Source: Astrobacterium formosum
GTDB taxonomy: Bacteria > Pseudomonadota > Alphaproteobacteria > Rhizobiales > Xanthobacteraceae
Reading direction: 5' to 3'
DNA: 64,000 nt
Assembly: GCA_030848545.1 (NCBI GenBank)
Contig: JAVDCA010000027.1
Span: 29,172-93,171, forward strand
In this document: positions 53,841-61,818 of the stretch, piece after piece
Numbering within the stretch: position 1 is the stretch's first letter
How the letters are laid out: every line of letters starts with the position of its first letter
Notes under the pieces: model-generated
What the model was told of the DNA's origin: nothing
The model's input: only the letters and a program-made list of their open reading frames with translations
Database searches by the model: none
Made by a program: the position numbers and the translations under genes

Positions 53841-54458
53841 TCAGCCGGCGCGGGCCGTTCCGTCCCGCGACACCGAATCGACGAACAGCCGCAGCGCACG
53901 GGCGGCGTCGTTGGCGAGGTCGAAGGCGTCGTCGCCGTGGAGCCAGGCATTGATCAACCCTGAGATCAACCCGAAGCACGCCAGGCCGGCGACCTCGGGC
54001 GAGCCCCCGGGGAGCAGGCGACCGCGCGTTTCGGCGAGGCGAAAGACGGCGATGATCGCGGCCCTGAGCTGCGTCTCGAAATCACGCAGACGCTCGGGCG
54101 CCTCGCTGGCCGCGAAAGTCATCAGATGGCCGGTGATGTACCGCCGACCGGGCTGCGATTGCAGGCCACGAAACTGGTCGGTCACGAGTTCGACGAGCCC
54201 GGCGAGCGGGTCGAGCTTGGTGTCGGTGTGCAGGGCTTCGACGAACTGGTGCAGCGGAAAGCCGACACGATCCAGCAGGGCGAGCAGAAGACCATGCTTA
54301 TTGTGGAAATGCCAATGCACGGCGCCGCGGCTGAAGCCGGCCGCCTGGCCGATCTCTTCCAGCGATACCGCCGCAATCCCCTTTTCGAGGAACAGCCGTT
54401 CGCCTGCGGCCAGAAGCTGATCCCGGGTGCGCTCGGACTCTTCCCTGATCCGTCCCAT
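53841..54458 (-). CDS. TetR-family regulator, AcrR/TtgR-like
   Basis: A 205-aa repressor. The N-terminal HTH (RDQLLAAGERLFLEKGIAAVSLEEIGQAAGFSRGAVHWHFHNKHGLL, about 13-57) and the C-terminal domain with YITGHLMTFAASEAPERLRDFETQLRAA resemble the AcrR/TtgR branch that governs efflux pumps. A 19-base palindrome 29 bases upstream of its start has the form of AcrR-type operators, which suggests autorepression. The DevBCA-like exporter downstream on the same strand is the nearest efflux candidate, but no RND pump is in the window. Confidence 0.9.
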   Translation of the reverse strand: MGRIREESERTRDQLLAAGERLFLEKGIAAVSLEEIGQAAGFSRGAVHWHFHNKHGLLLALLDRVGFPLHQFVEALHTDTKLDPLAGLVELVTDQFRGLQSQPGRRYITGHLMTFAASEAPERLRDFETQLRAAIIAVFRLAETRGRLLPGGSPEVAGLACFGLISGLINAWLHGDDAFDLANDAARALRLFVDSVSRDGTARAG

Positions 54459-54471
54459 TAGAAATGCCCAG

Positions 54472-54487
54472 GTTAAGCATCGTTAAC
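54472..54487. promoter_or_regulatory. GTTAA-N6-TTAAC dyad
   Basis: GTTAA-GCATCG-TTAAC lies between tetR and motB. It resembles a CtrA site (TTAA-N7-TTAA) with a spacing of six instead of seven, so the assignment is tentative. Confidence 0.3.
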
Positions 54488-54505
54488 ATACATACCGTAT
54501 GTATG
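54487..54505. promoter_or_regulatory. AcrR-type TetR operator candidate
   Basis: CATACATACCGTATGTATG: nine-base perfect arms around one central base, 29 bases upstream of the tetR start. The TACATACAT core equals that of known AcrR-class operators. Confidence 0.7.
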
Positions 54506-54674
54506 TGCCAGCCATCGATCCAGTTCGAATCGCCGGAAAGCCGCTTATGCCACCAAACACTACTGGTTGCCTCGTCGCGGTCAGTCTTATCCGCCGCGAC
54601 TTCGCCCCGCTCGCCGTTGCGCCGCCGCACGGCCCTGACGCCCGCGCTCGCCGTCTCGCGGCAGGAGCCTGAGC

Positions 54675-55499
54675 ATGGCCAAGAAACCCGGCCGCGGCGT
54701 CCATGGTGGCCATGGCTGGTTCGTCACCTTCGCGGATCTGATGGCCCTGCTGGTCGCCTTTTTCGTCATGTTGGTGACGTACTCGACACAGGACAACCAG
54801 AAGCTCCAGGCCGTCGCCGGCTCCATGCGCGACGCCTTCGGGGTCCAGACCAACGTTCGCTATGCGGGCATCGTCGAAGTTCCCGGGCTTCCGACGCGAA
54901 ACAAGCTCAAGAACGCGGCCAATATCCCGCCCGAAGAGACGTCCGCCAATCCGAGCGATGACGAGCGCAGCCGCCGCCTGCACGGCGCCCGCCTGAAGCA
55001 GGATCACGCCATGGCGCTGGCGGCCGCCAGCCTGCGTCAAGCCATGCAGGACCTGCCGGAGGTCGCCGAAGTCTCCAAGCACGTCATGATGGAAGAGACC
55101 CGTGACGGGCTCAATGTCGAGATCGTCGACCAGGATGGGCGGTCGATGTTCGCCGACGGCTCCAAGGAGCCGTATGAGCGCATGCGTCGCCTGATCCAAA
55201 AACTCGCCGGCCCGCTCAGGTCGGCGAGTTTTCGGTTGACCATCGTCGGTCACACCGCGTCCCCCAAGACGTCGACGTCGCCCGATTACGGCCTGTGGGA
55301 ATTATCAGCGGATCGCGCCAACGCGGTGCGGCGAATTCTCGAGCAGGAGGGCGTTCCGACCGCGAGCATCTTCGCCGTCACCGGCAAGGCCGATACCCAG
55401 CCGCTGTTTCCCGACGACCCGTTCATCGCCTCCAACCGGCGCGTGACGATCACGCTGGTACACGAACAGCCACCGGTTCCGGTCGACTTCGAACCGTGA
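54675..55499 (+). CDS. motB: MotB-like flagellar stator protein
   Basis: Stator subunit with peptidoglycan-binding OmpA domain, 274 aa. The single membrane helix with the proton-binding Asp is GWFVTFADLMALLVAFFVMLVTYST (Asp21 in FADLM). A linker (about 60-115) precedes the OmpA-like domain (about 125-265, with LTIVGHTASP and ELSADRANAVRRILEQEGVP). AGGAG ten bases upstream of the ATG. There is no motA next to it and no other flagellar gene in the window, so it is an orphan or an alternative stator partner. Confidence 0.85.
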   Translation: MAKKPGRGVHGGHGWFVTFADLMALLVAFFVMLVTYSTQDNQKLQAVAGSMRDAFGVQTNVRYAGIVEVPGLPTRNKLKNAANIPPEETSANPSDDERSRRLHGARLKQDHAMALAAASLRQAMQDLPEVAEVSKHVMMEETRDGLNVEIVDQDGRSMFADGSKEPYERMRRLIQKLAGPLRSASFRLTIVGHTASPKTSTSPDYGLWELSADRANAVRRILEQEGVPTASIFAVTGKADTQPLFPDDPFIASNRRVTITLVHEQPPVPVDFEP

Positions 55500-55562
55500 G
55501 CGGCACCATCGACGCACGCCGCCCCACGCCGTACCTGCATTCTGGTCGCGCGGCGGCCGCGT

Positions 55563-55790
55563 TCAGCCTTGCTTGGCGGGTTTTGACGAGGCATCCGTGA
55601 CGCCGAAATCCGACGACTTCGCGTCGGCTTCGGTGACCGTGAATCCTTCCGCCGCGAGCCCGCGCTTGAGCAGTTCGCGCACGGCGGCGGCGCGGCTGGG
55701 CATGCGGCAGCTGAAGCGCCAATTATCCAGCGCGACAAGCTCGTTGGGCCCGAGCATCACCTGCAGGCGTTCGATCCGCTTCTCGTCCAT
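55563..55790 (-). CDS. Small ribbon-helix-helix-like protein
   Basis: A 75-aa protein (MDEKRIERLQVMLGPNELVALDNWRFSCRMPSRAAAVRELLKRGLAAEGF). The beta-strand plus two-helix pattern with MPSRAAAVRELL is typical of RHH/CopG-type DNA-binding proteins. It could regulate a neighbour, but no toxin partner is adjacent. Start at 55790; an ATG nine codons upstream is also possible. Confidence 0.65.
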   Translation of the reverse strand: MDEKRIERLQVMLGPNELVALDNWRFSCRMPSRAAAVRELLKRGLAAEGFTVTEADAKSSDFGVTDASSKPAKQG

Positions 55791-55972
55791 GCCGCCACCC
55801 CTATCCGGCTCATCCATTTTAGCTGAATGAGCCGGTTACTCAACAGGCGTGAGCGACGCCACGCGCGCAACTTCCCCGCCATGCTCACTTGTATTAACTG
55901 CGTAAACTAAAGTAAAAGCCGACGCTTTGGCAAAGTATGCCAGCGATTGTCGTCGCAATACTTCCGCGTTGA

Positions 55973-56644
55973 ATGTATATTTTTTTCATGAGCAACATGA
56001 TCCAGTTTGCCGTTCCCGGGAAACACCCCCCGGACAAGGAAGCAGATCACCGGATCGCGAACAGCCTTTCGGCGATCAGCGGCCTCGTTCGGATGAAGGC
56101 GTCACACGCGAACGGGGAGGATATCCGCCAGACCCTGCTCGACGTGGCGGGCCGTATCGAAGCGGTGGCGCGACTGCATCGCATGCTGGCCCATGCGAGC
56201 CGTACCGCCGTCCCGCTCAGACAATTTCTTCGGGACGTCTGCGCGGCCATGAAAACGACCGTGGCGGACGGGCTGGTGAAGATCACTGTCTCGTGTGCGG
56301 ACGAACTGACGCTTCCGCCGCAGCAAGCCCTCTGGCTCGGTCTCCTGATTGCGGAGCTTCTCTCCAACTCCATCAAATATGCCCATCCGACCGGATTGCC
56401 GACGATCATCACCCTGGGATGCGACCGCGAGCACGATGGCTCATTCACGTTTTGGTTCGAGGATGACGGGATCGGCCTGCCGGAAAACTTCGATCCGACC
56501 AGCGGCGACAGCCTCGGCATGAAGATCGTGCAATCCCTGAGTCAGCAATTGTGCGGCCAGTTCGAGTGGCAGGATATCGGAATCGGCCTGCGCTTCACGT
56601 GCCGATTTCCGGCCGGCATGCGCGCAGGCGGGGACGGCCCATGA
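55973..56644 (+). CDS. HisKA_2-type sensor-less histidine kinase
   Basis: A 223-aa kinase with only a dimerisation/phospho-accepting helix pair and a catalytic domain. The H-box DHRIANSLSAISGLVRMKA (His about 26) is the HisKA_2 form. The ATP domain has ELLSNSIKYAHPTG (N box), FEDDGIGLP (G1) and GDSLGMKIVQSLSQQL (G2). There is no receiver, PAS or membrane segment, so input must come through a partner. Start taken at 55973; MSNMIQ at 55988 is an alternative. Its stop overlaps a zinc-ribbon gene by four bases (ATGA). Confidence 0.85.
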   Translation: MYIFFMSNMIQFAVPGKHPPDKEADHRIANSLSAISGLVRMKASHANGEDIRQTLLDVAGRIEAVARLHRMLAHASRTAVPLRQFLRDVCAAMKTTVADGLVKITVSCADELTLPPQQALWLGLLIAELLSNSIKYAHPTGLPTIITLGCDREHDGSFTFWFEDDGIGLPENFDPTSGDSLGMKIVQSLSQQLCGQFEWQDIGIGLRFTCRFPAGMRAGGDGP

Positions 56645-56844
56645 CCACCGCCAAATGGCCGAACGATGCGCCATACAAGGACACACCTGCTTGTCCGTCC
56701 TGCGGCCGGCCGATGGCGTTGCAATCGCTGACGCCCAGCCCTCTCGGCGCTCCCGTAGCGCACTTCGGCTGCGAATGCGGATATTCCTCCACGGCGCCGT
56801 GGCTACCGTGGCCGCCGGTGCGGCAGCAACCAAATTCCGAGTGA
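56641..56844 (+). CDS. Small zinc-ribbon protein
   Basis: A 67-aa protein with CPSCG (about 18-22) and CECG (about 48-51), a likely four-Cys zinc ribbon. Coupled to the HisKA_2 kinase by ATGA. The TGA stop forms the base of the hairpin that faces the convergent Uma2 gene. Function unknown; it could be an accessory of the kinase (inference). Confidence 0.6.
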   Translation: MTTAKWPNDAPYKDTPACPSCGRPMALQSLTPSPLGAPVAHFGCECGYSSTAPWLPWPPVRQQPNSE

Positions 56845-56875
56845 GCCCCCCGCACGGGACGACCCTGCGGGCTCA
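56842..56875. terminator. Bidirectional hairpin joining two convergent stop codons
   Basis: TGAGCCC (56842-56848, its TGA ends the zinc-ribbon gene) pairs with GGGCTCA (56869-56875, the TGA of the minus-strand Uma2 frame). GCA/TGC inside adds three pairs. No U-tract. Confidence 0.55.
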
Positions 56876-57460
56876 TTCCATATTCGCGAGCGTGATGGCA
56901 AAGCCCGGCAGCGCCGGCGTCGTCAAGGTCTCGTTCGCCCCGCGTTCGACGACCGACGCCCATCCGTCGTCGCCCGGTCCGGTGTGCACGAAGGCCGTGC
57001 GCTCGTTGGCATCGACGACCCAGTATTCCTCGACCCGGTGCTTGGCGTAGAGCCGCGCCTTGAGGCGGCGGTCGTAGACGAGGCTCGACTAGGCGACCTC
57101 GATGGCGAGGCGGACCGCCCGCGGTCCCAGATGGGAGAAGTTTTCTTCCGAGCGGATCAGGCCGGCACGTTCGAACACGACAATGTCGGGTTCGAGGATC
57201 GTATCGTCGGAGAATTGCAAGGTCATTTCGACGCCCAAGTTGAGATGATCCGGAAGAATGCGGGCGATGGCAAGATTGAGCGCGTTCTTGACCAGTTCGT
57301 GGGCGTAGCCTTTGGATGGCATCATCACGAGCTCTCCCTCCACGAGCTCGACGCGTTCGTCCTCACCCAGAATGCCGGCGTCGATCATGCGGCGCAGGTC
57401 GGCGGCCGAAAACGCTCGGCGGGCGAAGCCCTCGGCGGCTCTCGTGACGGCGACGTTCAT
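56873..57460 (-). pseudogene. Uma2-family nuclease gene interrupted by an in-frame amber codon
   Basis: Uma2 (DUF820) PD-(D/E)xK-like nuclease. The frame from MNVAVTRAAEGFARRAFSAADLRRMI runs to a TAG at 57089-57091 inside the catalytic core (after LEPDIVVF and LAIEVA). It then continues in the same frame for 71 codons with perfect family sequence (SSLVYDRRLKARLYAKHRVEEYWVVDANERT... ALPGFAITLANME) to TGA at 56873. Alignment with the neighbouring paralog is gap-free across the stop, so one substitution disabled an otherwise intact 195-codon gene. Full-length product would need suppression of TAG. Its start overlaps the stop of the paralog (ATGA). Confidence 0.85.
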
Positions 57461-58089
57461 CGTTCGGCCTCCGGCAGGTTCAAAGCCTGCGCCAGCGTGA
57501 AGGCGAAACTCGGCAGCACCGGCGTGGTCAGCTTGTCGTTCGCGCCGCGTTCGTCGACGACCTCCCAGTCGTCGCCGCGCGGGCCGCGGTGCACATGGGC
57601 GGCACGTTCGCCGGCATCGATCAGCCAGTATTCGCTGATGCCGTGACGGGCGTAGAGGCGCGCCTTGATCTTGCGATTGTAGGCGAGCGTTGCGGTCGCG
57701 ATTTCGATCATCAGCCGCACGTCCTGGGCGCGCGGACGGGCAAAGCTCTTCGGGTCGGCGGCATAGATCGTGCGCGACACGATGGCGATGTCGGGGACGA
57801 CCAGGATGTCGTCGCCAAGCTGCAGCGCGCTCTCGACCGCCACATACACCTCATCACCCGCGGCTTTCACCAGGGCGAAGTTGAGCGCGTGCTTGATGCG
57901 CTCGTGCCCAATGTGCTGCGACGACAGCATGACGATGTCCCCCTCGATCAATTCGAAGCGTTCCTCGGGCCCGAGCAGCCCCGCGGCCATCATTTTCGAG
58001 ACGTCGTCGACCGTGAAGGCGCGGCGGGCGAAGCCGTCGGCGGCGCGGGTCACGGCGCCGGAGGACGTGCGAGTGATGGGGACGTTCAT
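57457..58089 (-). CDS. Uma2-family endonuclease-like protein (intact paralog)
   Basis: A 210-aa PD-(D/E)xK-fold protein. It carries MMAAGLLGPEERFELIEGDIVML, HERIKHALNFALVKAAG, VVPDIAIV, VRLMIEIATATLAYNRKIKARLYARHGISEYWLIDA and a C-terminal LTTPVLPSFAFTLAQAL. The core acidic and Lys residues (DIAIV, EIA, KIKARLYA) are present. Uma2 proteins are widespread, often in many copies, and their target is unknown. It is followed by the amber-interrupted paralog, apparently a tandem duplication. Confidence 0.85.
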   Translation of the reverse strand: MNVPITRTSSGAVTRAADGFARRAFTVDDVSKMMAAGLLGPEERFELIEGDIVMLSSQHIGHERIKHALNFALVKAAGDEVYVAVESALQLGDDILVVPDIAIVSRTIYAADPKSFARPRAQDVRLMIEIATATLAYNRKIKARLYARHGISEYWLIDAGERAAHVHRGPRGDDWEVVDERGANDKLTTPVLPSFAFTLAQALNLPEAER

Positions 58090-58246
58090 TGTTCGCGTGG
58101 TCCTTTTGGCCGCGTCCTTTCACACCACCATAACACACGCGTAAGGAGGTACAGTAGCGCCGACTCGCCCTTCAATCAGGGCCGGCGGCCCGCCCGATCA
58201 CCGTCACCAGGATCCGCCGTTCCGTTCCGATGATGGCACCAAACGG

Positions 58247-58280
58247 GAAAGCCGGCCCGGGCGAACCCAGGCCGGCTTTC
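58247..58280 (-). terminator. Rho-independent-type terminator of csbD
   Basis: GAAAGCCGGCC and GGCCGGCTTTC form an 11-base perfect stem with a 12-base loop, 33 bases beyond the csbD stop. On the minus strand it ends in TTTCCCGTTT. Confidence 0.7.
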
Positions 58281-58312
58281 GTGACAATGTGCTCTCCGAC
58301 AGGCCGGTGCCG

Positions 58313-58510
58313 TTACGCCCGGCCGGCCCAGGTGTCGATCTCGCGCTCCGCTTCGTCCTTGGCGTAGCCGTAGCGCTCCTGCAGGCGGCCGGCGAGCTCG
58401 TCGCGCTTGCCGTCGATCAGGGCGAGATCGTCGTCGGTGAGCTTGCCCCACTGCTGCTTGACCTTGCCCTTGGCCTGCTTCCAGTTGCCTTCGATCTGAT
58501 CCCAGTTCAT
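58313..58510 (-). CDS. CsbD family stress protein
   Basis: A 65-aa hydrophilic protein, MNWDQIEGNWKQAKGKVKQQWGKLTDDDLALIDGKRDELAGRLQERYGYAKDEAEREIDTW, a full CsbD domain. CsbD proteins accumulate under general stress; the mechanism is unknown. A GGAGGACG ribosome site lies before the ATG. The EcfG-type promoter at 58597-58622 and the hairpin terminator make this a compact, self-contained stress gene. Confidence 0.93.
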   Translation of the reverse strand: MNWDQIEGNWKQAKGKVKQQWGKLTDDDLALIDGKRDELAGRLQERYGYAKDEAEREIDTWAGRA

Positions 58511-58596
58511 CAAGCGTCCTCCGTTGAAAGGGTGAATCTTGCGAACGCGTGGAGGCGACATCGTTGCCGACATCGTTCCCTGCGCTTCACCCCATC

Positions 58597-58622
58597 AACG
58601 CGGAACCCGAAGGTCGGGTTCC
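58597..58622 (-). promoter_or_regulatory. EcfG (general stress sigma) promoter of csbD
   Basis: On the minus strand: GGAAC (58618-58622), a 17-base spacer and CGTT (58597-58600). This matches the alphaproteobacterial EcfG consensus GGAAC-N16/17-CGTT, 87 bases upstream of the csbD ATG. The -35 also forms one arm of a GGAACCCGA/TCGGGTTCC dyad. Confidence 0.75.
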
Positions 58623-58668
58623 GGACCAGCCCTGTGACGGATAAACAGCAAACGCGGCTCGGCTCACC

Positions 58669-59694
58669 TCATTCCGGCGGACGGCCGGTGTTCTGGCGTT
58701 CCACCATCCAGCCCGGATATTCACGCGGCAGCGCGCTCACTTCCTCGAGCCGGGCGAGTTCGTCGGCCGACAAGGTGATCTCGCCGGCTTTGAGATTGTC
58801 GTCGAGCTGCTCGATGGTCTTCGCTCCGATGATGGTCGACATCACGAACGGCCGCGACATCACGAAGGCGAGCGCGATCCGGGCCACCGACACCCCGTGG
58901 GCTTCGGCGATCGGCCGCATCGCTTCGACGCAGGCGAAGGCGCGGTCCTTGTCGACGAACGGGAAATCGAAGCTGGTGCGGCGCGCGCCGTCCGGCCCCT
59001 TGCCGTCGCGATCGTATTTCCCCGACAAGAGCCCGCCGGCGAGCGGACTCCATACCATCAAGCCGATCTTTTCGGCGGTGATCATCGGCACGATCTCGCG
59101 TTCGAGGTCGCGGCTGGCGATGGTGTAATAGGCCTGCAGGGTCGAGATGCGAGCCCAGCCCCTGGCGTCGGCGAGGCCGACCGCTTTCATCATCGTCCAG
59201 GCCTGCCAGTTGGAGACGCCCACATAGCGCACGTGGCCGGCCCGCACGAGATCGTCCAGCGCCCGAACCGTCTCTTCGATGGGCGTGACGCGGTCGAGCA
59301 TGTGGATCTGGTAGAGGTCGATATAGTCGGTGCCGAGCCGCTTCAGGCTGCCCTTGACGGCGTCCATGATATGACCACGCGAAGCGGCACGGTCGTTGAC
59401 GCCCGCGCCGGCGGTGCCGGCCGCCTTGGTGGCGAGCACGATGTCGGTCCGTTTGCGGCCCGACGCCACCATGGCGCGGCCGGTGATCTCCTCCGACAAG
59501 CCGTTCGAATAGACATCGGCGGTGTCGATGAAGTTGACGCCGGCGTCGAGGGCGCGGGCGACGATGCCGTCGGCCGTTTTCTGGTCGAGATTGCCGATCG
59601 AAGCCCACATGCCGGGAGCACCCCCGAAGGTCATGGTGCCCAGGCAGATATCGGAAACGAACAGGCCGGTGCCGCCGAGTGTGTTGTAGCGCAT
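58669..59694 (-). CDS. Aldo/keto reductase
   Basis: NADPH-dependent carbonyl reductase-like protein, 341 aa, AKR superfamily TIM barrel. Active-site elements: NFIDTADVYSNGLSEEITG (Asp and Tyr), VLATKAAG (Lys) and YQIHMLD (His). The C-terminal MSTIIGAKTIEQLDDNLKA binds the cofactor phosphate. Start ATG at 59694 (MRYNTLGGTGLFVSDICLG); the frame extends upstream without family sequence. Divergent from a second AKR gene. Substrate unknown. Confidence 0.92.
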   Translation of the reverse strand: MRYNTLGGTGLFVSDICLGTMTFGGAPGMWASIGNLDQKTADGIVARALDAGVNFIDTADVYSNGLSEEITGRAMVASGRKRTDIVLATKAAGTAGAGVNDRAASRGHIMDAVKGSLKRLGTDYIDLYQIHMLDRVTPIEETVRALDDLVRAGHVRYVGVSNWQAWTMMKAVGLADARGWARISTLQAYYTIASRDLEREIVPMITAEKIGLMVWSPLAGGLLSGKYDRDGKGPDGARRTSFDFPFVDKDRAFACVEAMRPIAEAHGVSVARIALAFVMSRPFVMSTIIGAKTIEQLDDNLKAGEITLSADELARLEEVSALPREYPGWMVERQNTGRPPE

Positions 59695-59930
59695 GGGAAA
59701 CGTCCGTCGATTTTTCGAGGATGACGACATGCCGGGTGGCACGCCGGGGAACGCGAAGAAAATTGTGCGGGCGAATGCGCCTTCTATGTAGGTCCGCACA
59801 CCCAAGCCGACAATATGCGCCGCGCCGGGCTCATGAGCCGAATCTCGCCGCAACCCGTTCCGCGGAGAAGTGACGTCCTAGTATCGGCGGCACTTTGACG
59901 CGCCGACCCGCCCGGGCGCACAATGGCGGA

Positions 59931-60935
59931 ATGCAAAACACAGTCCCGACATCGATCCGCCGCCTCGGCAATCTCGCCGTCTCCTCCCTCGGCCTCGGCT
60001 GCATGGGCATGACCACGTCCTATGGGGAGCGCGACGACGCCCAGGCCATCGTCACGATCCATCGCGCCCGCGAACTGGGCATCACCTTCCTTGATACCGC
60101 CGAGGTCTATGGTCCTCACAACAACGAGGAACTGGTCGGCCGCGCCATCGCGGGCCGGCGCGACGATTTCGTCATCGCGACGAAGTTCGGCTTCCGGATC
60201 ACGGCCGACCTCAAGGTCGCGCCCGGCCTCGCCGGCCTCGACGGCAGCCCCGACAATGCCCGCCGCGCCGTCGAGGGCTCGCTCAAGCGTCTCGGTACCG
60301 ACGTGATCGACCTGTTCTATCTGCACCGCGTCGACCCCAAGGTGCCGGTCGAGGACACCGTCGGCGCCATGGCGTCGCTGGTCACAGCCGGCAAGGTGCG
60401 TTTCATCGGCCTGTCGGAAGTCGGGCCCAAGACCATCCGCCGCGCCCATGCGGTCCATCCCATCGCCGCCGTGCAGAGCGAGTATTCGCTGTGGGAACGC
60501 GGCATCGAGGCCGAGATCCTGCCGACTTTGCGCGAACTCGGCATCGGCCTCGTCCCCTTCTGTCCGCTCGGACGCGGATTCTTGACCGGGACGATCACCA
60601 GCACCCAGGGCCTCGGCGCCAAGGACTTTCGCCAGGGCGATCCGCGCTTCCGCGACGGGAACGCGGCGCGCAATCTCGCCGCCGTCGAATGCATCGCCGC
60701 CATCGCCCGACGGCATGGCGCGACGCCCGCCCAGGTGGCGCTCGCCTGGGTGTTCGCGCAAGGCGACGATGTGGTGGCAATTCCCGGCACCAAGCGAGTG
60801 CGCTGGCTGGAGGAGAACGCAGCCGCCCGCGAACTCGCACTCGATAAAGCCGATTTCGCCGCCCTCGACGCCATCGCGGGTTCGATCGCCGGTGCCCGAT
60901 ATAACGAGCACAATATGGAAATGGTGGATCGCTGA
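59931..60935 (+). CDS. Aldo/keto reductase
   Basis: A second AKR, 334 aa, with SSLGLGCMGMTTSYG, ITFLDTAEVYGPHNNEELVG (catalytic Asp, Tyr), VIATKFGF (Lys), FYLHRVDP (His) and VVAIPGTKRVRWLEENAAA (cofactor phosphate site). It is closer to the plant/yeast-like YakC/AKR13 group than to its neighbour. The two AKR genes are divergent, 236 bases apart. Substrate unknown. Confidence 0.92.
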   Translation: MQNTVPTSIRRLGNLAVSSLGLGCMGMTTSYGERDDAQAIVTIHRARELGITFLDTAEVYGPHNNEELVGRAIAGRRDDFVIATKFGFRITADLKVAPGLAGLDGSPDNARRAVEGSLKRLGTDVIDLFYLHRVDPKVPVEDTVGAMASLVTAGKVRFIGLSEVGPKTIRRAHAVHPIAAVQSEYSLWERGIEAEILPTLRELGIGLVPFCPLGRGFLTGTITSTQGLGAKDFRQGDPRFRDGNAARNLAAVECIAAIARRHGATPAQVALAWVFAQGDDVVAIPGTKRVRWLEENAAARELALDKADFAALDAIAGSIAGARYNEHNMEMVDR

Positions 60936-61074
60936 CGCGCCTTAAGGCGTCTCGGGCCGGCTTTACATAACTTTACGTCCGCGAGACGACCGCGAAACCG
61001 CCGCCGGCAATCATGTTCGCATCGGCAGACGCCGCCCCACCCGCAGGCGGCGGCGTTGTTGCCGCGACGGCTTT

Positions 61075-61650
61075 TTGCGAGACCTTGTGTCCAATCTGTC
61101 CCGGCAGGCTTCGCCGGGCGATCCGTCGAGCCCTGTCGCGACGATCGGCCCGCGCCTGTTCTTCGCTGTCGTCATGGCGGCGAGCCTTGCCGCGCTCGCG
61201 GTCGCGGTACTCGCCGAACGGCGGGGCGGACGGGCCGATTGCGCGCCCTGCCTCTACCAGCTCGCCCCCTATGTGCTTGCCGCGCTCATCGCCGGCGCGG
61301 CCATGTGGATGGGCGCTCCCCCGGCTCGAATGCGTCGCGGCGCCGTCGCCTGCGCGGCCCTGTTCGCATTCGGCTGCGCGGTGTCGCTGTTTCGCGAAGG
61401 CATACAGCAGGGCTGGTGGATGGGGCTTGCGGTCTGCGACGATCCCGCGCCGCTCGCCGCGGCCACCGCCAACGGGCTGTTCGATGGCAGTCTCGCCGCC
61501 CTGTGCGAGGCAAACGCATCGACGTTCGACGGCATCGCGTTGTCGACACTGAATTTCTTCTATTCGGCTTTTCTGACTTTCGCGTGCGTCGTCATGGCCG
61601 CCGTGGGGGAATTCGGCCAGGAGGCGGACCGCAACCGATGGCACGGGTGA
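61075..61650 (+). CDS. DsbB-like disulfide oxidoreductase, paralog 1
   Basis: Four-helix membrane protein of the DsbB family, 191 codons from the TTG at 61075 (a GTG at 61087 is an alternative start). Helix 1 is LFFAVVMAASLAALAVAVLA. The quinone-side CxxC is CAPC in GRADCAPCLYQLAPYV. The second periplasmic pair is AVCDDPAPLAAA... AALCEANAS. It transfers electrons from a DsbA partner to quinone. It precedes a second DsbB and a DsbA-like gene on the same strand. Confidence 0.82.
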   Translation: MRDLVSNLSRQASPGDPSSPVATIGPRLFFAVVMAASLAALAVAVLAERRGGRADCAPCLYQLAPYVLAALIAGAAMWMGAPPARMRRGAVACAALFAFGCAVSLFREGIQQGWWMGLAVCDDPAPLAAATANGLFDGSLAALCEANASTFDGIALSTLNFFYSAFLTFACVVMAAVGEFGQEADRNRWHG

Positions 61651-61818
61651 GCAGCCCGCATCACGGCAAGCAGACACCGCCCGCTGCGAGCGGCCTGCGG
61701 CCCCAAACGCCGGCGCTTTGACCTCTTCGGCCAAACGCCATAGATATCCAGATATACGAGCCTGTGCTCGCAAGAATCGACCGAGGGATGACACGCCGGG
61801 GAAAACGACCGGACCGTC

